The notes: generated from the letters alone by a model not told the origin. 9,227 nt of DNA from Streptosporangiaceae bacterium (GCA_030050125.1 JASIJN010000454.1:1-9227), one strand, 5' to 3'; shown: positions 1-7,283, counted from the first letter of the stretch. Numbers and translations: made by a program.

Positions 1-60
1 CGCCACCACGCCGGCCGCGACCATGCCGCCGCGCGACCTGAATCGGTTAGATATCTGCAT
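1..60 (-). CDS. N-terminal fragment of a probable exported or membrane protein (runs off the window)
   Basis: An ATG at 60..58 opens a frame that stays open for 20 codons to the window edge and reads MQISNRFRSRGGMVAAGVVA. Going upstream in this frame, no other start codon appears before an in-frame TGA, so this ATG is the first possible start. The short basic stretch (several Arg) followed by small hydrophobic residues looks like the n-region and early h-region of a signal peptide or first membrane helix. There is no clear Shine-Dalgarno sequence, but a -10-like TACTGT lies 6 nt upstream. In Streptomyces folC usually follows valS, and this N-terminus does not look like FolC. Function cannot be given from 20 residues. 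A spurious ORF remains possible. Confidence 0.4.
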   Translation of the reverse strand, partial: MQISNRFRSRGGMVAAGVVA

Positions 61-66
61 TCGCCC

Positions 67-72
67 ACAGTA
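67..72 (-). promoter_or_regulatory. Possible -10 box for the left-edge gene
   Basis: On the minus strand TACTGT fits the actinobacterial -10 pattern TANNNT and ends 6 nt before the ATG at 60. Transcription would then start at or near the ATG, giving a leaderless mRNA. The surrounding 41-130 stretch is noticeably richer in A+T than the rest of the window. No good -35 element is visible 16-18 bp further upstream, so this is tentative. Confidence 0.3.
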
Positions 73-147
73 TCGGCCACGCCGGACAGATCATGACATG
101 GGGGTTAAGGCACCTAAAGCGTGATACAACAGGCGTTAGCCACCCCT

Positions 148-175
148 GCGGGCGAATCCGGCCTTCCCGGCCCGC
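148..175 (-). terminator. Weak hairpin directly after valS
   Basis: Starting next to the valS stop codon, the minus strand has an outer stem GCGGG/CCCGC and an inner CCGG/CCGG stem separated by an asymmetric bulge. There is no U-tract. GC-rich hairpins without a U-tract are common gene ends in actinomycetes, but this one is imperfect and could be chance in GC-rich DNA. Confidence 0.3.
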
Positions 176-2845
176 TCAGACGGACGGCAGGCCGGCCAGG
201 CGCTGTTCCAGTCGCTCTATCTCCGCGCGAGCGGCGGCCAGCCGGTCGCGGTTCTTAGCCACCACGGCCTCGGGCGCCCGCTCGACAAACGACGGGTTGG
301 CCAGCTTGCGCTCGGCCTGGGCCAGGTCAGCCCGGGCGGTTCCGAGGTCCTTCTCCAGTCTGCGCCGCTCGGCGCCGATGTCGACCGCGGCCGCGGTGTC
401 CAGCCGGACCATGACCCCCTCGGCCTGCACCGACGCGGTGGGCGCGAACGCCTCGCCGGGCTCGGCCAGCCGCAGCAGCGAGCGGACGCTGGCCTCGTGC
501 CCGGCCAGCGGCGTCGCCTCGATCCCGTCCAGCGCCGCGGGGACCGGCGCGGAAGGCCGCAGTCCCTGGTCCGAACGGAACCGGCGGACCTGCGTGACCA
601 GCCGCATCAGAGCCTCGATCTCCGCCTCGGCGGCCGGGTCGCGCCGCAGCGGCGGCAGCGCGGCGGCGGCGCCAGCGCCGAGGTCCCCGGGCCACGCGGC
701 CACCATCACCGAGTCGCCGCCGGTCAGGCCGGTCCACAGCTCGTCGGTGACGAACGGCATCAGCGGGTGGATCAGCCGCAACAGCCGGTCGAGCACGTGC
801 CCGAGCACGGCCCTGGTCGCCGCGACCGCGTGGGCGTCGGTCCCCGCGAGCGGCGCCTTGGCCAGCTCCAGGTACCAGTCGCAGAACTCGTCCCACGCGA
901 AGTGGTACAGCGCCTCGCAGGCCTTGGCGAACTCGAACTGCTCGAACAGTTCGTCCACCTCGGCCGTGACCGCGGCGAGCCGGGACAGGATCCAGCGATC
1001 CGCCGCGCTGAGCGCCGCGGGCCCGGGCTCGGCGGGGCCGGGCAATGGCGCCGTCGGGTCCGCCCCGTTCAGCAGAGCGAACCTGGCCGCGTTCCACAGC
1101 TTGTTGCAGAAGTTCCTTGCCCCCGCCGCCCACTCCTCGCTGACCGAGACGTCGCTGCCGGGGCTGGCCCCACGCGCCAGGGTGAACCGGGTGGCGTCGG
1201 CGCCGAAGCGGTCGATCCAGTCCAGCGGGTCGACGGTGTTGCCGCGCGACTTGGACATCTTCTTGCCGTGCTGGTCGCGGACCAGGCCGTGCAGGGCCAC
1301 CGTCCGGAACGGCACGGCCTTGGCGGGCTCCTCGCCGGACATCGCGTACAGCCCGAACATCATCATCCGGGCCACCCAGAAGAACAGGATGTCGTAGCCG
1401 GTGACCAGGACGCTGGTCGGGTAGAACGCGCGCAGGTCCGCGGTGTCGTCCGGCCAGCCGAGCGTGGAGAACGGCCACAGCGCGGAGGAAAACCAGGTGT
1501 CAAGGACGTCGGGGTCCTGGTGCCACCCCTCGCCGGCGGGCGGCCGCTCGTCCGGGCCGACGCACACGACCTCGCCGTCGGCCGAATACCAGACCGGGAT
1601 CCGGTGCCCCCACCACAGCTGGCGGCTGATGCACCAGTCGTGCATGTCGTCCACCCAGTCGAAGTAGCGCGCCGCCATCTGCTGCGGGTGGATCCGGACC
1701 CGGCCGTCCCTGACCGCCTCCGCCGCAGCCTTGGCCAGCGGGCCGACCCGGACGAACCACTGCAGCGACAGCCGCGGTTCCACGGTCGTTCCGCATCGCT
1801 GACAGTGCCCGACCGCGTGCAGGTACGGCCGCTGCTCGGCCACCACCCGGCCCTGCTCGCGCAGCGCGGCCAGCACGGCGGGCCGGGCCTCGAACCGGTC
1901 CAGGCCCTGGAACGGGCCGTGCGCGGTGATCACTCCGCGCTCGTCCATCATGGTCAGGCTGGGCAGGTCGTGACGGCGGCCGATCTCGAAGTCGTCCGGG
2001 TCGTGCGCGGGCGTCACCTTGACCGCGCCGGTGCCGAACGCCGGGTCCACGTGGGGATCGGCCACCACCGGGATGCGCCGCCCGGACAGCGGCAGTTCCA
2101 CCTCGGCCCCGACCAGGCGGCTGTAGCGGGGGTCGTCGGGGTGCACGGCGACCGCGGTGTCGCCGAGCATGGTCTCCACCCGGGTGGTGGCGACCACCAC
2201 CGAGTATTCCCCCTCGCCGTACCGGATCGAGACCAGCTCGCCCTCGTCGTCGGTGTGATCCACCTCGATGTCGGACAGGGCGGTCAGGCAGCGGGGGCAC
2301 CAGTTGATGATCCGCTGCGCCCGGTAGATCAGTCCGTCGTCGAAGAGCCGCTTGAAGATCGTCTGGACCGCCCGGGACAGCCCCGCGTCCATCGTGAACC
2401 GCTCCCTGGACCAGTCCACGCTGTCGCCGAGGCGCCGCATCTGGCCGAGGATCGCTCCGCCGGACTCGGCCTTCCACTGCCAGACCCGCTCGACAAAGGC
2501 CTCCCGGCCCAGGTCGTGCCGGCTGAGGCCCTGCTTGCCGAGTTCCCGCTCCACCACGTTCTGTGTGGCTATGCCCGCGTGGTCCATGCCCGGCAGCCAC
2601 AGCGTGTTGTAGCCCTGCATCCGGCGCCGCCGGACCAGAGCGTCGATCAGGGTGTGGTCGAGCGCGTGGCCGATGTGCAGCGATCCGGTCACGTTGGGCG
2701 GCGGGATGACGATCGAGAAGGCGGGCGCGGCCGAAGAGGCGTCGACGGCGAACAGGCCGCGCTCCTCCCAGAGCCGGTACCGGCGGCCTTCCACCTCGGC
2801 CGGCGCGTACTGCGGAGGAAGCTCGACAGGGTGCGGTGCAGTCAC
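176..2845 (-). CDS. valS: Valyl-tRNA synthetase
   Basis: This class I aminoacyl-tRNA synthetase charges tRNA-Val with valine in the cytosol and edits mischarged threonine. At 889 aa it is full length for a bacterial ValRS. The HIGH signature is at residues 57-60, after PPPNVTGSL. The KMSKS loop is at 529-533. The editing (CP1) domain spans roughly 212-340, and two Cys pairs (CPRC at 183-186 and CQRC at 348-351) resemble zinc knuckles. [15 protein letters not shown] near 403-417 is the usual catalytic-domain stretch. The anticodon-binding helices begin near 612, and the C-terminal coiled-coil arm is about 824-885. The start is GTG at 2845. No Shine-Dalgarno sequence precedes it, but a TAGACT box lies 8 nt upstream. 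It follows clpX by 50 bp in the same direction, so readthrough from clpX is also possible. No T-box fits in that gap. Confidence 0.97.
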   Translation of the reverse strand: MTAPHPVELPPQYAPAEVEGRRYRLWEERGLFAVDASSAAPAFSIVIPPPNVTGSLHIGHALDHTLIDALVRRRRMQGYNTLWLPGMDHAGIATQNVVERELGKQGLSRHDLGREAFVERVWQWKAESGGAILGQMRRLGDSVDWSRERFTMDAGLSRAVQTIFKRLFDDGLIYRAQRIINWCPRCLTALSDIEVDHTDDEGELVSIRYGEGEYSVVVATTRVETMLGDTAVAVHPDDPRYSRLVGAEVELPLSGRRIPVVADPHVDPAFGTGAVKVTPAHDPDDFEIGRRHDLPSLTMMDERGVITAHGPFQGLDRFEARPAVLAALREQGRVVAEQRPYLHAVGHCQRCGTTVEPRLSLQWFVRVGPLAKAAAEAVRDGRVRIHPQQMAARYFDWVDDMHDWCISRQLWWGHRIPVWYSADGEVVCVGPDERPPAGEGWHQDPDVLDTWFSSALWPFSTLGWPDDTADLRAFYPTSVLVTGYDILFFWVARMMMFGLYAMSGEEPAKAVPFRTVALHGLVRDQHGKKMSKSRGNTVDPLDWIDRFGADATRFTLARGASPGSDVSVSEEWAAGARNFCNKLWNAARFALLNGADPTAPLPGPAEPGPAALSAADRWILSRLAAVTAEVDELFEQFEFAKACEALYHFAWDEFCDWYLELAKAPLAGTDAHAVAATRAVLGHVLDRLLRLIHPLMPFVTDELWTGLTGGDSVMVAAWPGDLGAGAAAALPPLRRDPAAEAEIEALMRLVTQVRRFRSDQGLRPSAPVPAALDGIEATPLAGHEASVRSLLRLAEPGEAFAPTASVQAEGVMVRLDTAAAVDIGAERRRLEKDLGTARADLAQAERKLANPSFVERAPEAVVAKNRDRLAAARAEIERLEQRLAGLPSV

Positions 2846-2853
2846 GCCACGGA

Positions 2854-2859
2854 AGTCTA
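2854..2859 (-). promoter_or_regulatory. Possible -10 box (TAGACT) directly before valS
   Basis: TAGACT on the minus strand fits the actinobacterial -10 consensus and lies 8 nt before the valS GTG. It is the same hexamer as the proposed tig -10 box. A start point 6-8 nt downstream would fall at or within a few bases of the GTG, giving a leaderless or nearly leaderless mRNA. That would agree with the lack of a Shine-Dalgarno sequence. No convincing -35 hexamer is visible in the 50-bp gap. Confidence 0.35.
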
Positions 2860-2895
2860 GTGCCGGACCTGTCGTCCCCCGGGGGCAAGCACCTG

Positions 2896-4170
2896 TCAGG
2901 CGGACTTCTCGCGGGGGGTGCGGCGCTGGGCGTCGCGCGGCACGAGCGTCGGGTTCACGTTCTCCAGCACCGACTCGGCGGTGATGACGACGCGCTCCAC
3001 GTCCTTGCGGCTGGGCACCTCGTACATCACCGACAGCAGCACCTCTTCCAGGATCGCCCGCAACCCCCGGGCCCCGGTGCCGCGCAGGATCGCCTGGTCG
3101 GCCACGGCCTCCAGGGCATCGTCGGTGAACTCCAGGTCGACGCCGTCGAGCTCGAACAGCCGCCGGTACTGGCGGACCAGCGCGTTGCGCGGCTCGGTCA
3201 GGATCCGGATCAGCGCCTCGCGGTCCAGGTTGTGCACGCTGGTGATGACCGGCAACCGCCCCACGAACTCGGGGATCATGCCGAACTTGAGCAGGTCCTC
3301 GGGCATGACCTCGGCGAACGGGTCGGCCGTGGTCTTGTCGGTCTTCACCCGCAGCACCGCGCCGAAGCCCATGCCGCTGCGCCCGATCCGGTGCTCGATG
3401 ATCTTCTCCAGGCCCGCGAACGCACCGCCGCAGATGAACAGCACGTTGGTGGTGTCGATCTGGATGAACTCCTGGTGCGGGTGCTTGCGGCCGCCCTGCG
3501 GCGGCACCGAGGCGGTCGTGCCCTCGAGGATCTTGAGCAGTGCCTGCTGGACGCCCTCGCCGGAGACGTCCCTGGTGATCGACGGATTCTCGCTCTTGCG
3601 CGCGATCTTATCGATCTCGTCGATGTAGATGATGCCGGTCTCGGCCTTCTTGACGTCGTAGTCGGCGGCCTGGATGAGCTTGAGCAGGATGTTCTCGACG
3701 TCCTCGCCCACATACCCGGCCTCGGTCAGCGCGGTGGCGTCGGCGATCGCGAACGGGACGTTGAGCAGCCGGGCCAGGGTCTGGGCCAGCAGCGTCTTGC
3801 CCGATCCGGTCGGGCCGAGCAGCAGGATGTTGGACTTGGCCAGCTCGACCCCGTCCTCGCCGGACCGCTCGCCGCCGGACTGGATCCGCTTGTAATGGTT
3901 GTAGACGGCGACCGAGAGGCCCTTCTTGGCCTTCTCCTGGCCGATCACGTAGGAGTCGAGGAACTCGTAGATCTCGCGGGGCTTGGGCAGGCTGTCCCAT
4001 TTGAGCTCGGCGGGCTCGGCGAGCTCCTCCTCGATGATCTCGTTGCAGAGATCGATGCACTCGTCGCAGATGTACACGCCGGGGCCGGCTATCAGCTTCT
4101 TGACTTGCTTCTGGCTCTTACCGCAGAACGAGCACTTCAGCAGGTCACCGCCATCGCCCATGCGTGCCAC
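2896..4170 (-). CDS. clpX: ATP-dependent Clp protease ATP-binding subunit ClpX
   Basis: ClpX is a hexameric AAA+ unfoldase that recognises degradation tags, unfolds substrates and threads them into ClpP. The 424-aa product has the N-terminal zinc-binding domain with Cys13, Cys16, Cys35 and Cys38. Walker A is GPTGSGKT (119-126) and Walker B ends in D184-E185. The GYVG pore loop is at 152-155 and the RKH loop at 228-230. The sensor-2 motif GARGLR is at 366-371. The ClpP-docking loop, IGF in Escherichia coli, reads MGF here (267-269). The chosen start is GTG at 4170, giving [16 protein letters not shown], the usual actinobacterial N-terminus; an AAAGGAG ribosome-binding site sits 7 nt upstream. 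An in-frame GTG at 4200 lies upstream of that site and is rejected. A 183-bp spacer with a strong hairpin separates it from clpP2. Confidence 0.98.
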   Translation of the reverse strand: MARMGDGGDLLKCSFCGKSQKQVKKLIAGPGVYICDECIDLCNEIIEEELAEPAELKWDSLPKPREIYEFLDSYVIGQEKAKKGLSVAVYNHYKRIQSGGERSGEDGVELAKSNILLLGPTGSGKTLLAQTLARLLNVPFAIADATALTEAGYVGEDVENILLKLIQAADYDVKKAETGIIYIDEIDKIARKSENPSITRDVSGEGVQQALLKILEGTTASVPPQGGRKHPHQEFIQIDTTNVLFICGGAFAGLEKIIEHRIGRSGMGFGAVLRVKTDKTTADPFAEVMPEDLLKFGMIPEFVGRLPVITSVHNLDREALIRILTEPRNALVRQYRRLFELDGVDLEFTDDALEAVADQAILRGTGARGLRAILEEVLLSVMYEVPSRKDVERVVITAESVLENVNPTLVPRDAQRRTPREKSA

Positions 4171-4177
4171 CCAGCTA

Positions 4178-4184
4178 CTCCTTT
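4178..4184 (-). promoter_or_regulatory. clpX ribosome-binding site
   Basis: AAAGGAG on the minus strand lies 7 nt before the GTG at 4170. It decides the start over the in-frame GTG at 4200, which lies inside a stem-loop and upstream of this site. Confidence 0.85.
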
Positions 4185-4190
4185 GCCGTT

Positions 4191-4211
4191 GGGGCCGCAC
4201 TCGGCGGCCCC
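4191..4211 (-). promoter_or_regulatory. Perfect GC stem-loop in the clpX leader
   Basis: The arms GGGGCCGC and GCGGCCCC (8 bp, no mismatch) enclose a 5-nt loop and end 6 nt before the clpX Shine-Dalgarno sequence. On the transcript the left arm forms the end of an 8-G run (4215-4208). It may stabilise the mRNA, affect ribosome access or act as an attenuator. The structure is seen in the sequence; the role is inference. Confidence 0.5.
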
Positions 4212-4256
4212 CCCCGAACCCGCGGCGCGTGCCCTACGCCCAGCCCTTTCGCCGTA

Positions 4257-4262
4257 AACCTA
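4257..4262 (-). promoter_or_regulatory. Possible clpX -10 box (TAGGTT)
   Basis: TAGGTT on the minus strand fits TANNNT and lies between the hairpin after clpP2 and the clpX leader stem-loop. A start near 4250 would give an untranslated leader of about 80 nt. No recognisable TTGACN element is seen at the right spacing, so this rests on the hexamer and its position. Confidence 0.35.
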
Positions 4263-4300
4263 GACGGTACCGCGTCGGTGCCTCTCGTTGTGGCTTAAGG

Positions 4301-4337
4301 CCCGCCTGCCGCCCGCGCGCCGCGGGCCGCAGGCGGG
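4301..4337 (-). terminator. Long GC-rich hairpin after clpP2
   Basis: A nearly perfect 37-nt inverted repeat begins 16 nt after the clpP2 stop codon. The outer arms CCCGCCTGC/GCAGGCGGG pair over 9 bp. There is one C-C (plus strand) or G-G (minus strand) mismatch, then an inner GCCCGCG/CGCGGGC stem of 7 bp closing a 3-nt loop. No U-run follows on the minus strand, where the next bases are CCTTAAGCC. Strong stems without a U-tract are accepted as terminators or 3'-end stabilisers in actinomycetes. It probably ends or reduces clpP1P2 transcription before clpX. Confidence 0.7.
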
Positions 4338-4353
4338 TCCTGCGTTAATCCGG

Positions 4354-5022
4354 TTAGGACGACCCTACCTCGGTCCGGCGCTTGAGTGTCGTCAGAACCT
4401 CATCTACCAGCCCGTACTCCTTAGCCTCCTCGGCCGTGAAGAACTTGTCACGCTCGACGTCGTGACGGATCTGATCCTCGTCCTTGCCGGTGTGGGTGGC
4501 CAGGACGCGTTCCATCGCGCTGCGCATCCGGAGGATCTCGCGGGCCTGGATCTCCAGGTCACTGGACTGGCCGTAGCCGCTCTCCACGGCAGGCTGGTGG
4601 ATCAGGATCCGCGAGTTGGGCAGCGCCATCCGCTTGCCCTTGGTCCCCGCGGCCAGCAGCACCGCGGCCGCGGAGGCGGCCTGGCCCAGGCAGAACGTCT
4701 GGATGTCGGGCTGGATGTACTGCATCGTGTCGTAGATCGCCATCATCGAGGTCATCGACCCGCCGGGCGAGTTGATGTACATCAGGACGTCGCGGTCGGG
4801 GTCGATGGACTCCAGCGTGATCAGCTGGGCCATCACGTCGTTGGCCGACGCGTCGTCGATCTGCACCCCGAGGAAGATGATCCGCTCCTCGAAGAGCTTG
4901 TTGTACGGGTTCATCTCCTTGATCCCGTACGACGTGCGCTCCACGAACGACGGCAGCACGTACCTGGATTCCGCCGGCCGCCACAGCCCGGACGGGCCGC
5001 CCTGCCGGTTGCCTGCGTTCAC
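4354..5022 (-). CDS. clpP2: ATP-dependent Clp protease proteolytic subunit ClpP2
   Basis: ClpP2 is a serine peptidase forming one heptameric ring of the ClpP1P2 barrel, which works with ClpX or ClpC. Counting from GTG 5022 (222 aa), the catalytic residues are Ser117 in GQAASAAA, His142 in IHQP and Asp192 in ERDKFF. The YINSPGGS oxyanion-region motif is at 82-89. The ESRYVLPSFVERT segment (18-30) resembles the processed N-terminal region of mycobacterial ClpP2. GTG 5022 is preceded by AGAGGAG with 6-nt spacing. An alternative ATG at 5055 overlaps the clpP1 stop (ATGA) and has GGAGGG 9 nt upstream; it would add 11 residues. Either way clpP2 is translationally close-coupled to clpP1. ClpP2 is clearly distinct from ClpP1 (GQAAS versus GLAAS), as expected for a mixed barrel. 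Confidence 0.97.
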   Translation of the reverse strand: MNAGNRQGGPSGLWRPAESRYVLPSFVERTSYGIKEMNPYNKLFEERIIFLGVQIDDASANDVMAQLITLESIDPDRDVLMYINSPGGSMTSMMAIYDTMQYIQPDIQTFCLGQAASAAAVLLAAGTKGKRMALPNSRILIHQPAVESGYGQSSDLEIQAREILRMRSAMERVLATHTGKDEDQIRHDVERDKFFTAEEAKEYGLVDEVLTTLKRRTEVGSS

Positions 5023-5028
5023 TGTCAG

Positions 5029-5035
5029 CTCCTCT
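5029..5035 (-). promoter_or_regulatory. Ribosome-binding site for the clpP2 GTG start
   Basis: AGAGGAG lies 6 nt upstream of GTG 5022. It supports this start over the ATG at 5055, which overlaps the clpP1 stop and has its own, more distant GGAGGG at 5070..5065. The site falls inside the N-terminal codons of the longer reading. Confidence 0.6.
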
Positions 5036-5051
5036 GCTCCCGGTCGCGCCT

Positions 5052-5690
5052 TCATGAGACCGGGCCCTCCGTCGGGACCTCGGTGGCGCTGCGGATGACC
5101 CGGTCCACGAAGCCGTAGTCCTTGGCCTCTTCCGCGGTGAACCAGCGGTCGCGGTCGGAGTCGATCTCTATCTGCTCGATGGTCTGGCCGGTGTGCATCG
5201 CGGTGCGCTCGGCCAGCGTGCGCTTGAGGTACAGGATCTGCTCGGCCTGGATCCTGATGTCGGTCGCGGTGCCGCCGATGCCGCCGTGCGGCTGGTGCAT
5301 CAGGATCGAGGCATGCGGCATCGCGTACCGCTTGCCGGGCGCTCCGGCGCAGAGCAGGAACTGGCCCATCGAGGCGGCGAGCCCGATCGCGTACGTGGCC
5401 ACGTCGTTCGGCACGTACTGCATGACGTCGTAGATGGCCATGCCGGCGGTGACCGAGCCCCCGGGGGAGTTGATGTACAGGCTGATGTCGCGCTTGTCGT
5501 CTTCCGCCGCGAGCAGCACAAGCTCGGCACAGATCCGGTTGGCCAGGTCGTCGTCGACCTGCTGTCCGAGGAAGACGATCCGGTGCCGCAGCAGCCGCTG
5601 GAACAGCTGGTCGCCCAGCGGTATGGGCGGGGCCTCCGCGACTCGCGCCACCAGGGGCGCCAGCCACTCGTCAGGGGCGGGCGTGGTCAC
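5052..5690 (-). CDS. clpP1: ATP-dependent Clp protease proteolytic subunit ClpP1
   Basis: ClpP1 is the first of the two ClpP peptidases; it pairs with ClpP2 in a two-ring barrel and degrades proteins delivered by ClpX or ClpC. The 212-aa product has YINSPGGS at 72-79, the nucleophile Ser107 in GLAASMG, His132 in MHQP and Asp181 in DRDRWF. HRIVFLG near 36-42 begins the conserved fold after a roughly 30-residue variable N-terminus that may be processed. The start is GTG 5690, with AGGAGG 5 nt upstream. The stop codon overlaps a possible clpP2 ATG as ATGA. The 123-bp spacer upstream, after tig, holds a match to the ClgR operator and a TAGGGT -10-like box. This suggests that the clpP1P2 pair has its own induced promoter besides any readthrough from tig. 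Confidence 0.98.
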   Translation of the reverse strand: MTTPAPDEWLAPLVARVAEAPPIPLGDQLFQRLLRHRIVFLGQQVDDDLANRICAELVLLAAEDDKRDISLYINSPGGSVTAGMAIYDVMQYVPNDVATYAIGLAASMGQFLLCAGAPGKRYAMPHASILMHQPHGGIGGTATDIRIQAEQILYLKRTLAERTAMHTGQTIEQIEIDSDRDRWFTAEEAKDYGFVDRVIRSATEVPTEGPVS

Positions 5691-5735
5691 GGTGCCCTCC
5701 TCGCTCTCGTGTCCGCGCGAATGTCGTTGTCAGTG

Positions 5736-5741
5736 ACCCTA
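5736..5741 (-). promoter_or_regulatory. Probable clpP1P2 -10 box (TAGGGT)
   Basis: TAGGGT on the minus strand fits the actinobacterial TAGRRT consensus. A start near 5729 would leave a leader of about 38 nt before the clpP1 GTG. The -35 region about 17-18 bp upstream (ACTTCC or GACTTC) is poor. That is typical of promoters needing an activator, and the ClgR-type box lies about 20 bp further upstream. Confidence 0.5.
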
Positions 5742-5779
5742 ACTCGCGCCCGGGGCCGGGAAGTCCGCCGCCGGCGCCT

Positions 5780-5793
5780 GTTCGCTGTAGGCG
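5780..5793 (-). promoter_or_regulatory. ClgR operator upstream of clpP1
   Basis: The plus strand reads GTTCGC, five bases (TGTAG), then GCG. This exactly matches the ClgR box GTTCGC-N5-GCG described for Streptomyces clpP1 and related genes. Read in the clpP1 direction it is CGC-CTACA-GCGAAC, which also fits the core of the corynebacterial ClgR consensus (CGCYNANRGCGWWS). A GCCTG/CAGGC dyad (5776-5780 and 5794-5798) surrounds it. Its centre is about 57 bp upstream of the start predicted from the TAGGGT box, a usual place for an activator. clgR itself is not in the window. Confidence 0.75.
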
Positions 5794-5813
5794 CAGGCTT
5801 ACCGGCTGTCAGG

Positions 5814-7229
5814 TCACGGGGCGGGCAGCGGCTCCTCGCCTTCGTCGTCTGCTTCGTCGTCCTGCAGCCCGTCCTCGTCCTGCGCCGCGGACTCGTCGGC
5901 GGCCTGCCCGGCCTCGGCGACGGCCGCCTTGATGTCGACCGGACGCCCCGACTCGTCGGTAACCGAGGCCCGCTCGGCCAGCAGGGTCATCGCCTTGCCC
6001 CGCAGCACGTCGGCCGCGACGGAGGCCAGCTGGCCTCGCTCGGACAACTGCTTGGCCAGCTGGTCGGGCTGGACGCCGATCCGGTAGGCCTGGTCGGTCA
6101 CGTAGGCGGCCAGCTCATCCTGGTCCAGGCCCAGCTCCTCCTGGGTGGCCAGCTTGTCCAGCACGAACCCGGCCTTGATCGAGCGCCGGGCGTCCTGATC
6201 GAACTGCCGGTCGAGCTGCTCGGCGGTGGAGTTGGTGGCCTCGAGGTACTCCTCCATCGTGTTGCCCGAGCGCTCCAGCCGGCCGGTGAGCGCCTGCTTC
6301 CGGCCGGCCACCTCGCGCTCGATCACGTCCTCGGGCAGCGGGACGTCGATCCGGGCCAGCAACGCGTCCAGCGCCCGCTCCCTGGCCTGCCCGGCCTGCG
6401 CGGCCCGCCGCATGGTCTCCAGCTGGGCCCGGGTCCCGGCCCGGAGCTCGCCGACGGTGTCGAACTCGCTGTAGGCCTGGGCGAAGTCGTCGTCGAGCTC
6501 GGGCAGCTCCCTGACCTTGACGCTGTCGACGGTGACGGTCACCTGGGCCAGGTGGCCGGCGTGCTTGCCGCCGGCCAGCAGGGCGGAGAACGTCTTGCTC
6601 TCCCCGGCGGACATCCCGGTCAGCGCCTCGTCCAGCCCGTCGAGCATCTGCCCGCTGCCGACCTCGTAGGAGATGCCGCTTGCCTGCGCATCCTCCACCG
6701 GCGCGCCGTCCACCTCGGCCGACAGGTCGATGGAGACGAAGTCGCCCGGCTCGGCCGGGCGCTCGGCGCCCTTGAGGGAGGCGAACCGCTCCCGCAGCGC
6801 GCCGATGTACTCCTCCACCTGGTCCGGGGTGACCTCGGCGTTCTCGACCGTGACCGGCATCCCGTCGATGTCGGGCAGGTCGAATTTCGGCCGGACGTCG
6901 ACCTCCGCGGTGAACGCGAGCTCCTTGCCGTCGTCGAGCTTGATGATCTCGACCGCGGGCTGGCCGAGCGCGAAGATGTCGTGCTCTTCGAGCGCCTTGC
7001 CGTAGAACTCCGGCACGGCGTCGTTCACCGCCTGCTCGAGCACGGCGCCGCGCCCGATCCGCTGGTCGATCACCCGCGGCGGCACCCGGCCCGGGCGGAA
7101 TCCGGGCACCCGCACCTGGCGGTTGACCTCCCGGTAGGCCCGGTCGAGGTTGGGCTTCAGCTCCTCGAACGGAACCTCGATGGTGAACCGGACTCGGGTC
7201 GGGCTCAGCTCTTCGACGTCGGTCTTCAC
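5814..7229 (-). CDS. tig: Trigger factor (ribosome-associated chaperone and peptidyl-prolyl isomerase)
   Basis: Trigger factor binds the ribosome next to the exit tunnel and shields nascent chains. The 471-aa product has the usual three parts. The N-terminal ribosome-binding domain carries the signature GFRPGRVP at 43-50, with Pro where Escherichia coli has Lys46. An FKBP-like isomerase domain begins around 160 with GDFVSIDLS. A long helical C-terminal chaperone domain follows, to about 425. An acidic tail rich in Asp and Glu (about 444-468) ends the protein, as in other actinobacterial trigger factors. The start is GTG 7229 (MKTDVEEL), with AAGGAG 10 nt upstream. An in-frame TTG at 7331 would add 34 unconserved residues and lies next to the proposed -10 box, so it is rejected. 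It is the first gene of the tig-clpP1-clpP2-clpX cluster. Confidence 0.97.
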   Translation of the reverse strand: MKTDVEELSPTRVRFTIEVPFEELKPNLDRAYREVNRQVRVPGFRPGRVPPRVIDQRIGRGAVLEQAVNDAVPEFYGKALEEHDIFALGQPAVEIIKLDDGKELAFTAEVDVRPKFDLPDIDGMPVTVENAEVTPDQVEEYIGALRERFASLKGAERPAEPGDFVSIDLSAEVDGAPVEDAQASGISYEVGSGQMLDGLDEALTGMSAGESKTFSALLAGGKHAGHLAQVTVTVDSVKVRELPELDDDFAQAYSEFDTVGELRAGTRAQLETMRRAAQAGQARERALDALLARIDVPLPEDVIEREVAGRKQALTGRLERSGNTMEEYLEATNSTAEQLDRQFDQDARRSIKAGFVLDKLATQEELGLDQDELAAYVTDQAYRIGVQPDQLAKQLSERGQLASVAADVLRGKAMTLLAERASVTDESGRPVDIKAAVAEAGQAADESAAQDEDGLQDDEADDEGEEPLPAP

Positions 7230-7239
7230 GTCGGGGTCA

Positions 7240-7245
7240 CTCCTT
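7240..7245 (-). promoter_or_regulatory. tig ribosome-binding site
   Basis: AAGGAG lies 10 nt before GTG 7229 on the minus strand. It decides the start over the in-frame TTG at 7331. Confidence 0.7.
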
Positions 7246-7253
7246 GGCTCCCC

Positions 7254-7283
7254 GCCCGGGCAGGCGGCACGCCGGGCCCGGGC
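7254..7283 (-). promoter_or_regulatory. GC-rich stem-loop in the tig leader
   Basis: Two copies of the self-complementary octamer GCCCGGGC (7254-7261 and 7276-7283) can pair over 8 bp. They enclose an inner GGCG/CGCC stem with a 3-nt loop. The structure ends 8 nt before the tig Shine-Dalgarno sequence and lies inside the predicted leader. Its role is unknown. Confidence 0.4.

Noticed and set aside
497..2860. 787-aa open frame on the plus strand opposite valS
   Set aside because: Its product is Arg/Gly/Pro/Val-rich low complexity with no recognisable domain, and valS lies opposite. Long antisense frames are normal in GC-rich coding DNA.
2866..2890. Palindrome CCCCCGGGGG between clpX and valS
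   Set aside because: A palindrome with no loop bases cannot form a stable long stem, and nothing else marks a terminator there.
4171..4353. Search for CIRCE or HspR (HAIR) heat-shock operators before clpX, clpP1 and tig
   Set aside because: No TTAGCACTC-type or CTTGAGT-type inverted repeats are present in the three spacers.
2836..5118. Plus-strand frames opposite clpX and clpP2 (2836-4257 and 4288-5118)
   Set aside because: Both are shadows of clear minus-strand genes; no motifs or ribosome-binding sites support them.
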